Counted from the stretch's first letter, positions 1-6,780 are shown. The stretch is 6,852 nt of DNA from Sphingomonadaceae bacterium (GCA_020446665.1 JAGREF010000408.1:1-6852); one strand, 5' to 3'. Program-made: numbers and translations. The notes: generated by a model from the sequence alone, not told the origin.

Positions 1-871
1 CGTCAAGCTGCCGCCCGCCATGGTTGGAGACAACGATGGAATCCGCGCCGACCTTGTGCGCATCCTTGGCATCTTGCGGATCAAGAATGCCCTTCAGGAT
101 CAGCTGACCCTTCCAGATGCCACGCAGCCATTCGATGTCTTTCCAGTCAACGGAGGAATCAAGCTGCTCTTCTCCCCATACCCGGAAATCAGGCAGGGAT
201 TTGGCCGCAGGGGCAAATTGCTTGATATTGCCGAACAGGAGCGGTCCGCCCCCCAGGGCAACGTTCCTGAGCCAATGCGGATGGCTGAGATATTCGATCG
301 GGCCGCCGCGAATTTTGCCCCACAGGCTGGTGCCGCCCGCCAGACCGTTGCGAAAATCGCGGTAGCGTGTGCCCAGCACATTCAGATCGACGGTAAAGAC
401 CAGCTTGCGCACGCCATTATTCCACGCGCGATCCAGCATTTCAGCCACTACGCCGCGATCCTTGAACATGTAGAGCTGGAACCACATGGGCGTTTCTGCT
501 GCGGGGACCACTTCCTCGATCGGGCAGATGCTCATGGTGGAAAGGCACATGGGAATGCCTGCCTGTGCTGACACCCGCCGTGCCATCACCTCGCCGCGCT
601 TGGCCATCATGCCTGCCATGCCGACAGGCGCGAGGATGACCGGCATGGAGAGTTTTTCGCCGAGAAATTCCACCTCGGTGCTGGTCTTGGATATATCGCG
701 CAACACACGCTGGCCCAGCTGGATTGCTTCGAAATCCTCAACATTGCGGCGTAGCGTTACTTCAGCGCCGGCACCGCCATCGACATAATCGAACAATCCG
801 CGCGGCAGGCGCTTCTCTGCGCGGCGACGAAAATCTTCGACAGTGGCGGGCAACAGATCGAGAGTAGGCAT
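1..871 (-). CDS. lldD: FMN-dependent 2-hydroxyacid dehydrogenase, L-lactate dehydrogenase-like (3' end cut by window)
   Basis: This family oxidises an L-2-hydroxyacid to the 2-oxoacid with FMN and, in the membrane-bound branch, passes electrons to quinone. Only 290 codons are present; the family usually has about 380-400, so roughly the last quarter lies outside the window. Visible features in order: Tyr29 in FDYVDGGA; the FMN-contacting APVGMAG stretch (81-87); FQLY with Gln132 and Tyr134; TVD with Asp162, followed by the substrate-arginine region RYRDFRNG (169-176); the FMN lysine Lys260 in LILKGILDP; and SNHGGRQLD with the catalytic base His284 and Arg287. The 60-odd residues between RDFRNG and SVDWKD match the extra segment of membrane-associated LldD and mandelate dehydrogenase, absent from soluble glycolate oxidases. 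The start follows GGGAGA (877-882) by 5 nt and lies 11 bp after the TPP-enzyme stop, so the two are surely one transcript. The family is clear; the substrate (lactate, mandelate or another 2-hydroxyacid) is not. Confidence 0.93.
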   Translation of the reverse strand, partial: MPTLDLLPATVEDFRRRAEKRLPRGLFDYVDGGAGAEVTLRRNVEDFEAIQLGQRVLRDISKTSTEVEFLGEKLSMPVILAPVGMAGMMAKRGEVMARRVSAQAGIPMCLSTMSICPIEEVVPAAETPMWFQLYMFKDRGVVAEMLDRAWNNGVRKLVFTVDLNVLGTRYRDFRNGLAGGTSLWGKIRGGPIEYLSHPHWLRNVALGGGPLLFGNIKQFAPAAKSLPDFRVWGEEQLDSSVDWKDIEWLRGIWKGQLILKGILDPQDAKDAHKVGADSIVVSNHGGRQLD

Positions 872-876
872 CCTAT

Positions 877-882
877 TCTCCC
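877..882 (-). promoter_or_regulatory. Ribosome binding site of the lldD-like gene
   Basis: GGGAGA on the minus strand abuts the TAA of the upstream TPP-enzyme gene and sits 5 nt before the ATG at 871. It fills most of the 11-bp gap, which points to translational coupling inside one operon. Confidence 0.7.
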
Positions 883-2430
883 TTACAGGATGGCTTCGAT
901 CAGGCGCGGTCCCTTATGCGCCAGCGCCTCGGCCAGTTCGGCCTGAAGTTCTTCAGCGGTTTCCACCCTGACAGCGGACACGCCCATGCCTTCGCTCAGG
1001 GAAACCCAGTTGAGCGCCGGATTGCGCAGATCGAGCATCGACAGCGCCTTGGGCCCCGGATTCTGCACCCCGACCCTCATCAGTTCTATATTCAGAATGG
1101 CGTAGCTGCCATTGTTGAACACGACAGTGGTCACATCCAGATTTTCGCGCGCGATCGTCCACAGCGCCTGAAGCGTGTACATGCCGCTGCCATCGGCCTG
1201 CAGCGCCAGTACTTTGCGGTCCGGGCAGGCCACGGCTGCACCTGCGGCCAGAGGCAGGCCCTGGCCGATTGCACCGCCGGTCAGAGTCATCCAGTCATGC
1301 TTTGGCGCACCCAATGTAGTCGGGAAAAGCATCAATCCTGCGGTGGCGGCTTCATCAGATACAATGCAGTTTTCCGGCAGCAGACCAGCGACAATCGCAC
1401 CGATCTTCATCGGATCGAGTTTGCCTTCAACGGCGGGCGGGGTGGTGGCCTCCTGCACCAGCGCAGGTGTTTCCGGCGCGTCGAGCGCGTCAGCCAGGCG
1501 GCGCAACGCATCTTCTGCGTGTTCTTCCTGCGATGCGAGGCGCACCAGCTGTGCGCCTTCGGGCGAGAGCCAGCTCGGCTTGCCAGGATAGGCAAAGAAG
1601 GAGACGGGCGGTTCGCAGCCGCAAAAGACGATGGCCATGAAGTCCTTGAGCAACTCTGCGGCCTGTTCGCCGAAATAGGGGAGCCGCTCCACCGCCACGC
1701 GGCCTGCGCCGCGCTGCAGCCGGGCCGGGAAGGTCTCGCAGACCAACCGCGCGCCGGTGGCAGCGGCAATGCGCCCGGCCTGCTCCAGCGCCCCTTCGCG
1801 CAGAGAGCGTCCACCCAGGAAGACTGCTTTGGGGCCTTCGACATCGCGCAGAGTGCTGGCAGCATCGGCAATCGCCCCGTCCGGCACGATTTGCGGAGCG
1901 GGCTGGGCAGGGGCTGCAACCACCGCGCTGCCATCAGTCCAAGCGTGATTGGCAGGGGCGACCACCGTTGCGATGCGGCCGGGATAGGTGCTCGCCTGGC
2001 TCCAGGCTTCTGCGCCGACCTGCGGCAGATCGCGTTCCGAGCGGGAGGTCTTGAGCCAGTCCGACATCGGCCGTGCCACGCCGTTCAGATCGCTGGTGAG
2101 CGGCGAATTATGATGCAGGTGGAACGGCGCATGATCACCGACAACATTGATCATCGGCGTGCCCGCGCGCTTGGCATTGTGCAGATTGGCGAGGCCATTG
2201 GCGAGGCCGGGGCCCAGATGCAGCAAGGTAGCGGCAGGTTTGTCAGCCATGCGGCCATAGCCATCGGCAGCGCCCGTCACCACGCCTTCGAACAGGCCGA
2301 GGATGGCGCGCATACCGTTTTGCTTGTCGATCGCGGCCACCAGTTGCATTTCCGACGTGCCGGGATTGGCAAAACATACGTCCACGCCGCAATCGGCCAG
2401 GGTTGCAATCAGGGCTTCTGCACCGTTCAT
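883..2430 (-). CDS. Thiamine diphosphate-dependent enzyme, benzoylformate decarboxylase/acetolactate synthase-like
   Basis: A 515-residue protein with the three-domain layout of TPP-dependent 2-oxoacid enzymes. N-terminal pyrimidine-binding domain (about 1-165): NPGTSE at 22-27, TPP-activating Glu48 in LFEGVV, and His71 in LLHLGPG, which aligns with the active-site histidine of benzoylformate decarboxylase. The middle domain (about 185-330) is poorly conserved. C-terminal pyrophosphate-binding domain (about 340-515): GGAIGQGLPLAAGAA, then the Mg/TPP motif ADGSG (412-416) running to NN at 439-440. The motif has Ala where most relatives have the first Gly of GDG. Automatic annotation would probably say acetolactate synthase large subunit, but there is no small-subunit gene, and the partner is a 2-hydroxyacid dehydrogenase. 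A 2-oxoacid decarboxylase or carboligase is therefore more plausible than branched-chain amino acid synthesis (inference). The ATG at 2430 is chosen because of GGAGA 7 nt upstream; the frame extends to a TTG at 2529, but that stretch reads as leader. Family sure, reaction uncertain. Confidence 0.92.
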   Translation of the reverse strand: MNGAEALIATLADCGVDVCFANPGTSEMQLVAAIDKQNGMRAILGLFEGVVTGAADGYGRMADKPAATLLHLGPGLANGLANLHNAKRAGTPMINVVGDHAPFHLHHNSPLTSDLNGVARPMSDWLKTSRSERDLPQVGAEAWSQASTYPGRIATVVAPANHAWTDGSAVVAAPAQPAPQIVPDGAIADAASTLRDVEGPKAVFLGGRSLREGALEQAGRIAAATGARLVCETFPARLQRGAGRVAVERLPYFGEQAAELLKDFMAIVFCGCEPPVSFFAYPGKPSWLSPEGAQLVRLASQEEHAEDALRRLADALDAPETPALVQEATTPPAVEGKLDPMKIGAIVAGLLPENCIVSDEAATAGLMLFPTTLGAPKHDWMTLTGGAIGQGLPLAAGAAVACPDRKVLALQADGSGMYTLQALWTIARENLDVTTVVFNNGSYAILNIELMRVGVQNPGPKALSMLDLRNPALNWVSLSEGMGVSAVRVETAEELQAELAEALAHKGPRLIEAIL

Positions 2431-2437
2431 CTGTTTC

Positions 2438-2442
2438 TCTCC
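2438..2442 (-). promoter_or_regulatory. Ribosome binding site deciding the start of the TPP enzyme
   Basis: GGAGA on the minus strand, 7 nt before the ATG at 2430. It supports this start over the in-frame TTG at 2529. The protein from 2430 begins MNGAEALIATL, the usual N-terminus of this family. Confidence 0.7.
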
Positions 2443-2462
2443 AAATACTCTCGCCTTGGCGC

Positions 2463-2486
2463 GACTCTGAAGCCGCTGGCTGAGTC
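2463..2486 (-). other. Possible leader hairpin upstream of the TPP enzyme gene
   Basis: On the plus strand GACTC (2463-2467) pairs with GAGTC (2482-2486) and AGCC (2471-2474) pairs with GGCT (2478-2481), with a GCT loop and a 3-nt TGA bulge on one side. It would form in the 5' leader of the TPP-enzyme mRNA, 33-56 nt before its start. A stem this short could arise by chance, and no riboswitch class is recognised. Confidence 0.3.
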
Positions 2487-2508
2487 TTCTTGCTAGTCGC
2501 TCGGGTGA

Positions 2509-2526
2509 CAGGAAGATGATTTCCTG
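2509..2526. promoter_or_regulatory. Perfect 18-bp dyad, candidate operator
   Basis: CAGGAA (2509-2514), six spacer bases GATGAT, then TTCCTG (2521-2526): a perfect 6+6 inverted repeat in the divergent intergenic region between the TPP operon and the DUF3604 gene. Spacing and symmetry suit a dimeric HTH repressor. It overlaps the -10 and predicted transcription start of the tentative operon promoter. No regulator gene is adjacent to this region, so the binding protein is unknown. Confidence 0.4.
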
Positions 2527-2552
2527 CAATGGCTTCTGTTACGCAAAGTCAA
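2524..2552 (-). promoter_or_regulatory. Tentative sigma70-like promoter of the TPP/lldD operon
   Basis: On the minus strand TTGACT (2552-2547) is a good -35 box. Seventeen bases on, TTGCAG (2529-2524) occupies the -10 position but matches the consensus poorly. Transcription would start near 2517, giving a leader of about 85 nt. The -35 is persuasive; the -10 is weak, though alphaproteobacterial -10 boxes are often degenerate. Confidence 0.3.
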
Positions 2553-2578
2553 TTCTGGCTCGCTCGCAACTGTCAATT
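2548..2578. repeat. Direct repeat GTCAATT, two copies
   Basis: GTCAATT occurs at 2548-2554 and 2572-2578, 24 bp apart start to start, between the two divergent genes. On the minus strand each copy reads AATTGAC, so each contains a TTGAC -35-like core. They may be alternative promoters or half-sites for a regulator; chance is also possible. Confidence 0.35.
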
Positions 2579-2595
2579 ACGATGAGACCATAATT

Positions 2596-2600
2596 GGGAG
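2596..2600 (+). promoter_or_regulatory. Ribosome binding site of the DUF3604 lipoprotein gene
   Basis: GGGAG lies 9 nt before the ATG at 2610. It supports that start over the in-frame ATG at 2628, which would remove the only positive charge (Arg2) of the signal peptide. Confidence 0.6.
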
Positions 2601-2609
2601 TGGATTCGG

Positions 2610-4508
2610 ATGCGCAGCCTTGGTGGGATGATTTCGGGTATTTCGGGCCTTGCCCTAGCGAGCCTGCTGGCCGGTTGCGCGGCCGTAAGCGAAGGCGAAG
2701 CCGATAGTGCTGCGGTGCAGACAAAGCCTGCCAGCGTAGCCGCCGCCAGCGGCAATCCTGATGAATTGCTGTGGGGCGATATCCACCTGCACACGGAATA
2801 TTCGATGGATGCCAACACGTTCGGCGTGAGACTGACGCCGGAAGATGCCTATCGTTTTGCGCAGGGCGAAAAGGTGACGGCTTCGAATGGCATGACCGCG
2901 CAGCTGGAAACGCCGCTCGACTTCCTGATGGTCGCCGATCACAGCGACAATCTTGGGTCCTTCAACGAATTGCGCAAAGGCAATCCGCGCCTGCTTGCCA
3001 ATCCGGTGCTGGCGGAATGGCTGCGCATTCTCGGCCTGCCAACCCGTGCAGAGCGGATGGTGATTGAAGGGCGCCAGACCAATCAGGACAACCCGGCAGA
3101 GCTGGATGATGATGCGACCAGGGCCAGCTATTGGGCGAAGAATGTCGAAGCGGCAGAGCGCGCCTACAAGCCGGGCCGGTTCACCTCTCTGATCGGTTTC
3201 GAATTTACCGCACAAAATGTCGGCCAGAATCTGCACCGCGTGGTGATGTTCCGCGATGGGGCGGAGCTTGCCGGTTCGACTTTGCCGCTGTCGGCCTCGA
3301 CCACGGATGATCCGATGGATTTGTGGGCCTATATGGAACGTTACGAGGCCCGCACTGGCGGCCGCGTGCTGGCCGTGGCGCATAATGGCAATATCTCCAA
3401 CGGGGCGATGTTCCCGCTCGACACCAATGAATTTGGTGCGCCGATGACCGCCGAATATGCCCGCAAACGCGCCCGGTGGGAGCCGGCCTATGAAATCACT
3501 CAGATCAAGGGCGATGGCGAAGCGCACCCCTTCCTGTCTTCCGACGATGATTTTGCCGATTATGAAACATGGGATCTGATCGACTTTGCCGGTGTGCCCA
3601 AGAAGGATTCCATGCTCGCAGGTGAATATGCCCGTTCTGCCTTGAAGCGGGGCCTCACGCTGGAGCAGCGCCATGGCGTGAACCCCTACAAATTCGGCTT
3701 CATCGGCTCAACCGATGCACATACGGGGCTGGCCGCGGTCGCCGAAGACAATTTCTGGGGCAAGCACAGCGCCGATATGGAACCCAGCCCGACCCGCTGG
3801 AAAGACGCTATTGGCGGTCGCGGCGAGGCAGTGGTGCCCGGCTGGATGATGGCGTCATCCGGCTATGCCGCAGTCTGGGCGCGCAACAATACGCGCGAGG
3901 AAATCTTCGACGCGTTCATGCGCAAGGAAGTCTATGCCACCACTGGCCCGCGCATCCGGCTGCGCTTCTTCGGCGGCTGGAATTTCAGCGATGCCGATAC
4001 TGGCAACGGCGATATTGCCGATGCCGGTTATGGCAAGGGCGTGCCCATGGGCGGCGACCTGACGGGGGCGAAGGGCAAGGCTCCGTCCTTCCTGATCCAC
4101 GCCCTGCGCGATCCCAATTCAGCCAGCCTCGACCGCATCCAGGTGGTGAAGGGCTGGATCGACGGGGACGGCGAGACGCATGAGAAGGTCTTCGACGTCG
4201 CATGGAGCCACCCGGACAAGCGCAAGCGCGGGGCCGATGGCAAGGTGCCGGTGATCAAGGGCACAGTTGATGTTGCCAATGCCACATTCGACGACAGCGT
4301 CGGCGCTGCGCAGCTGCTGACCGCATGGCGTGATCCGGAATTCAACCCGGCGCAAAAGGCGTTCTATTATGTGCGCGTGTTGCAGGTGCCGACGCCGCGC
4401 TGGACCGCCTATGATGCGAAGAAATTCGGCATCACCATGCCCAGCCATGTCCCCATGGTCACACAGGAACGCGCCTATTCTTCGCCAATCTGGTATTCAC
4501 CCAGCTAA
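2610..4508 (+). CDS. Secreted lipoprotein with DUF3604 (PHP-like metal-binding) domain
   Basis: A 632-residue protein of the DUF3604 family, whose function is not established. Residues 1-23 form a lipoprotein signal peptide: Arg2, a hydrophobic core, then lipobox LAGC with Cys23 as the lipidated residue. Ala at +2 predicts outer-membrane retention in the periplasm or at the surface. After a short Ala-rich linker the DUF3604 domain runs from about 50 to the end. It carries the spaced metal ligands typical of PHP phosphoesterases: GDIHLHT (Asp57, His59, His61), VADHSD (Asp110, His111), Glu198 in GFEFT, His209, AHNGN (His258) and STDAHTG (Asp369, His371). A hydrolytic, metal-dependent role at the cell envelope is therefore a fair inference, but the substrate is unknown. 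The gene stands alone, divergent from the TPP operon and convergent with an AraC gene, sharing 4 bp at the stops. Length is normal for the family and there is no sign of damage. Confidence 0.93.
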   Translation: MRSLGGMISGISGLALASLLAGCAAVSEGEADSAAVQTKPASVAAASGNPDELLWGDIHLHTEYSMDANTFGVRLTPEDAYRFAQGEKVTASNGMTAQLETPLDFLMVADHSDNLGSFNELRKGNPRLLANPVLAEWLRILGLPTRAERMVIEGRQTNQDNPAELDDDATRASYWAKNVEAAERAYKPGRFTSLIGFEFTAQNVGQNLHRVVMFRDGAELAGSTLPLSASTTDDPMDLWAYMERYEARTGGRVLAVAHNGNISNGAMFPLDTNEFGAPMTAEYARKRARWEPAYEITQIKGDGEAHPFLSSDDDFADYETWDLIDFAGVPKKDSMLAGEYARSALKRGLTLEQRHGVNPYKFGFIGSTDAHTGLAAVAEDNFWGKHSADMEPSPTRWKDAIGGRGEAVVPGWMMASSGYAAVWARNNTREEIFDAFMRKEVYATTGPRIRLRFFGGWNFSDADTGNGDIADAGYGKGVPMGGDLTGAKGKAPSFLIHALRDPNSASLDRIQVVKGWIDGDGETHEKVFDVAWSHPDKRKRGADGKVPVIKGTVDVANATFDDSVGAAQLLTAWRDPEFNPAQKAFYYVRVLQVPTPRWTAYDAKKFGITMPSHVPMVTQERAYSSPIWYSPS

Positions 4509-5545
4509 GATTGCTTTCTCCGCCAGGCATTCGGGGCCATCCCGGCACGGCGAGCAAAGGAACGAGTAAAGACAGCGCTTTCCGAATAGCCCAGCAGCCC
4601 GGCGATTTCGGAGATGGGTGTCTTGCTTTCGCGCAGATAGCGCCGGGCAAGTTCGAAACGGACATCATCCAGAATATTCTGGAAGCTGGTCCCTTCGGCC
4701 TTGAGCCGGCGTTGCAGCGCATGGCGGCGCAGGCCCAACCGGGCTGCGACATCATCCAGCCGACACAGCCCGTCCTCCATATTCTGCAACAGCAAATGCC
4801 GCACCTTTCCGCCAATATCCTCGCCCAGACCTTCCTCGATTCGCTCGATATGCTGTTGCAGAATTTGGAACAGCCCCGCGTCGGACTGGCGCAAGGGACG
4901 GGAAAGATCGCTCGTTGCAAGCTCCAGCGCGGTCAGGGTCTGGCCGAACAGTACCGGGCAGCGAAACACCGCTTCATAGGGGCCCAGATCGGCTGGTGCC
5001 GCATGTTCGAAATAGACGGCTGAGGGAGCCCAGGTTTCTTCCAGTGCCGATCGGGTGAACTGGCAGGCGAGCCCCATTGCCAGCTCGGTCTGCTGGACGG
5101 CCGCATCCTCGCTTACCCCGCCCAGCCGGTGGCGCCACAAAGCGTGCGCCCCATCTACTTCCAGCCGCGTCATGGAGCCGGTGTCATGAGTGTGGAAATG
5201 GCGCATCAGCCGTTCGATAGAGGTCTTTAGGTCAGGCCCATGGCGCACAAGATATCCCACCGCACCCAGCTTCTCGAAGGTCTGGCGCTGTGACAGCAAG
5301 AGGCCGAAATGGGCAATTCCTGTAATCTCCGCCGCTCGGTTGAGCGCGCGGCGATAGGCGTTGGTGGGGATGACCAGATCTGGCTGGTTCAGTATTTCGG
5401 GGTCAATCCCGGCATCGCGCAGGATTGGCTGCGGATCATGCCCCAATTCCAGCAGGAGGCTGCGGAAGCCTTCCATACTGCCGGCCCGGATGACGGGGCC
5501 TTCGGCCGCTGGTGCACGGGCACTATGCCTGATGCGCACCGGCAT
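4505..5545 (-). CDS. AraC-family transcriptional regulator (second of tandem pair)
   Basis: A 346-residue DNA-binding regulator with an Arabinose_bd-like N-terminal domain (about 25-215) and a C-terminal AraC double HTH. The first helix-turn-helix is near 262-282 (LDDVAARLGLRRHALQRRL). The second is near 310-331 (ISEIAGLLGYSESAVFTRSF), followed by the usual hydrophobic tail MAPNAWR. The N-terminal domain is the type found in OruR/ArgR-like activators and may sense a small ligand, which is not identifiable. Start: the frame is open back to a TTG at 5710 inside the upstream gene, but the ATG at 5545 has AGGA 8 nt before it and gives a normal-length protein, so it is chosen. It overlaps the end of the upstream regulator by 23 bp, implying coupled translation. 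Its TAG (4505-4507) overlaps the TAA of the convergent DUF3604 gene. Cytoplasmic; target unknown. Confidence 0.92.
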   Translation of the reverse strand: MPVRIRHSARAPAAEGPVIRAGSMEGFRSLLLELGHDPQPILRDAGIDPEILNQPDLVIPTNAYRRALNRAAEITGIAHFGLLLSQRQTFEKLGAVGYLVRHGPDLKTSIERLMRHFHTHDTGSMTRLEVDGAHALWRHRLGGVSEDAAVQQTELAMGLACQFTRSALEETWAPSAVYFEHAAPADLGPYEAVFRCPVLFGQTLTALELATSDLSRPLRQSDAGLFQILQQHIERIEEGLGEDIGGKVRHLLLQNMEDGLCRLDDVAARLGLRRHALQRRLKAEGTSFQNILDDVRFELARRYLRESKTPISEIAGLLGYSESAVFTRSFARRAGMAPNAWRRKQS

Positions 5546-6668
5546 GAACTGTTTCCTGACCAGCCGATTGCAGGTCCGATGCCGGTGTTTCCATCCGCGC
5601 CTTGCGCTGGGCATCGCGGAAGCGCTTAGGCGACGTCTGGTACCAGCCGGTAAAGGCCCGGCTGAAGCTCGCCTGGTCGGCATAGCCGAGCAACAAGGCG
5701 ATCTCTGCAATCGGTGTGCGTGACCGGGTGAGATAGGCCGCCGCCATTTCCTTGCGCTGGGCCTTCAGGATTTCGCGAAATTCACACCCTGCCGCAGTCA
5801 GCCTGTTCTGCAGCGAACGCGGATGGATCGACAGTCGCGCCGCTATCACTTCCAGCGAACAGGCGCCCATCGGCATCATGCGGCGGATATGGGATGCGAC
5901 AATCTGCTCGATCTGTGGCTCTTCAGGGCAGATCGCCTCGCATTGAGCCTTGGCATACCGCAGCAAGATGGGATTGCCTGAGTCGATGCGACGGTGAAAA
6001 AAATCGCTCGCAAAGCACAGGGTGCTGACCGGCTGTTCATAGCTGACCGGCGCGTTGAAGTAGTTTTCCAGCCTTTTGCGATCAGTTTCAGGCGGAGCGC
6101 TGGCAATTTCAATGCTGCTTGGCTGGAAATCCTTCCCCGCCAGGCCGCGCACAATATTGTATGCGGCGGTCATGCTGAATTCGTTGATCTGGCGGCTATG
6201 CGTGCTTGCATCATCGAGCAGTTCGTAAGTCAGCCGGGCTTCCTTGCCAGATTGGCTCAATTGCAATCGCGCGCCGGGTGCATGCACCGCCATGTAGCGT
6301 TCGACCAGTTCCAGCGCTTGCGCCACAGTGGGTGATGACAGCATCAGCGGGGCAAGTGGCCCCATCACATCGGGGCTTTGCCGCCGGCCCAGTTCGAAGC
6401 CGAAGAAGGGTTCGTTAAAGCTGGCGGCGCAATGTTCCAGCACCTGCACCATGCGGGGGTAGGAAACATATGTCTCGCTGTCGTCAAAACTGCGCGGGTC
6501 AATCTCGCAAGCACGCATGATCGCGTCTGCATCACCGCCATAGCCTGTGATCAGGGAGAAAATGCCATCAAAGCCGCCGGATCGTTTGAAATTGCCGCTA
6601 GGGACCAGTCCACCAAAATCGGTAAAGCCCGCGGGTGCCGCAGGCGTGATTTGCGCCCTGACATTCAT
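5523..6668 (-). CDS. AraC-family transcriptional regulator (first of tandem pair)
   Basis: A 381-residue regulator with an Arabinose_bd-like N-terminal domain (about 35-230) and an AraC double HTH at the C-terminus. HTH1 lies near 271-291 (SLEVIAARLSIHPRSLQNRL). HTH2 lies near 319-340 (PIAEIALLLGYADQASFSRAF) and leads into the family signature WYQTSPKRFR. A tail of about 30 residues after the HTH (352-381) has no obvious domain. The ATG at 6668 is preceded 8 nt upstream by GGAGAGG. It has the same architecture as the gene that follows it, so the two look like old paralogues. It is transcribed away from the exported-protein gene at 6794 across a 125-bp gap, the usual arrangement for an AraC activator and its target. 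The effector is unknown. Confidence 0.94.
   Translation of the reverse strand: MNVRAQITPAAPAGFTDFGGLVPSGNFKRSGGFDGIFSLITGYGGDADAIMRACEIDPRSFDDSETYVSYPRMVQVLEHCAASFNEPFFGFELGRRQSPDVMGPLAPLMLSSPTVAQALELVERYMAVHAPGARLQLSQSGKEARLTYELLDDASTHSRQINEFSMTAAYNIVRGLAGKDFQPSSIEIASAPPETDRKRLENYFNAPVSYEQPVSTLCFASDFFHRRIDSGNPILLRYAKAQCEAICPEEPQIEQIVASHIRRMMPMGACSLEVIAARLSIHPRSLQNRLTAAGCEFREILKAQRKEMAAAYLTRSRTPIAEIALLLGYADQASFSRAFTGWYQTSPKRFRDAQRKARMETPASDLQSAGQETVHAGAHQA
5551..5557 (-). promoter_or_regulatory. Ribosome binding site of the second AraC gene, inside the first
   Basis: AGGAAAC on the minus strand lies within the last codons of the upstream regulator, with AGGA 8 nt before the ATG at 5545. It decides the start of the downstream gene and supports translational coupling. 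Confidence 0.6.
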
Positions 6669-6676
6669 ATTCCAAA

Positions 6677-6683
6677 CCTCTCC
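6677..6683 (-). promoter_or_regulatory. Ribosome binding site of the first AraC gene
   Basis: GGAGAGG on the minus strand, 8 nt before the ATG at 6668. Confidence 0.65.
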
Positions 6684-6708
6684 GCCGCCACGCCTAGACG
6701 GTCATTCG

Positions 6709-6752
6709 TGAAATGCAAAAAAATTTTCGCGGAATGGCAAGAGCTGAAATGC
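6709..6752. repeat. Direct repeat TGAAATGC in the divergent regulatory region
   Basis: TGAAATGC occurs at 6709-6716 and 6745-6752, 36 bp apart, between the AraC gene and the exported-protein gene. An A7T4 tract (6717-6727) between them probably bends the DNA. AraC-type proteins often bind direct repeats, so these are candidate sites. The spacing is not a whole number of helical turns, which weakens the idea. Confidence 0.35.
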
Positions 6753-6780
6753 GACCTGCGCCATCGGCCATGCCATAATA

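Noticed and set aside
20..571. 183-residue plus-strand open frame at the left edge
   Set aside because: It is antisense to the lldD-like gene, whose catalytic motifs are unmistakable on the other strand.
916..2496. 526-residue open frame on the plus strand antisense to the TPP enzyme gene
   Set aside because: It is a shadow of a GC-rich coding gene. Its protein is rich in His, Arg, Gln and Cys, has no recognisable domain, and lies opposite a gene with clear family motifs.
2431..2529. N-terminal extension of the TPP enzyme to a TTG start at 2529
   Set aside because: The extra 33 residues are Arg-rich and not family-like, and the ATG at 2430 has a good RBS and the expected N-terminus.
2628..2630. 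Alternative ATG start of the DUF3604 lipoprotein
   Set aside because: It would remove Arg2, the only positive residue of the signal peptide, and the GGTGGG before it abuts the codon, too close for a working RBS.
2655..3674. 339-residue open frame on the minus strand antisense to the DUF3604 gene
   Set aside because: The composition is atypical, there are no motifs, and it fully overlaps a confident gene.
5546..5710. N-terminal extension of the second AraC gene to a TTG at 5710
   Set aside because: It would lie entirely inside the HTH region of the upstream AraC gene, and the ATG at 5545 has its own RBS.
6717..6727. A7T4 tract as an intrinsic terminator
   Set aside because: There is no GC-rich hairpin next to it, and it sits in a divergent promoter region where no transcript ends.
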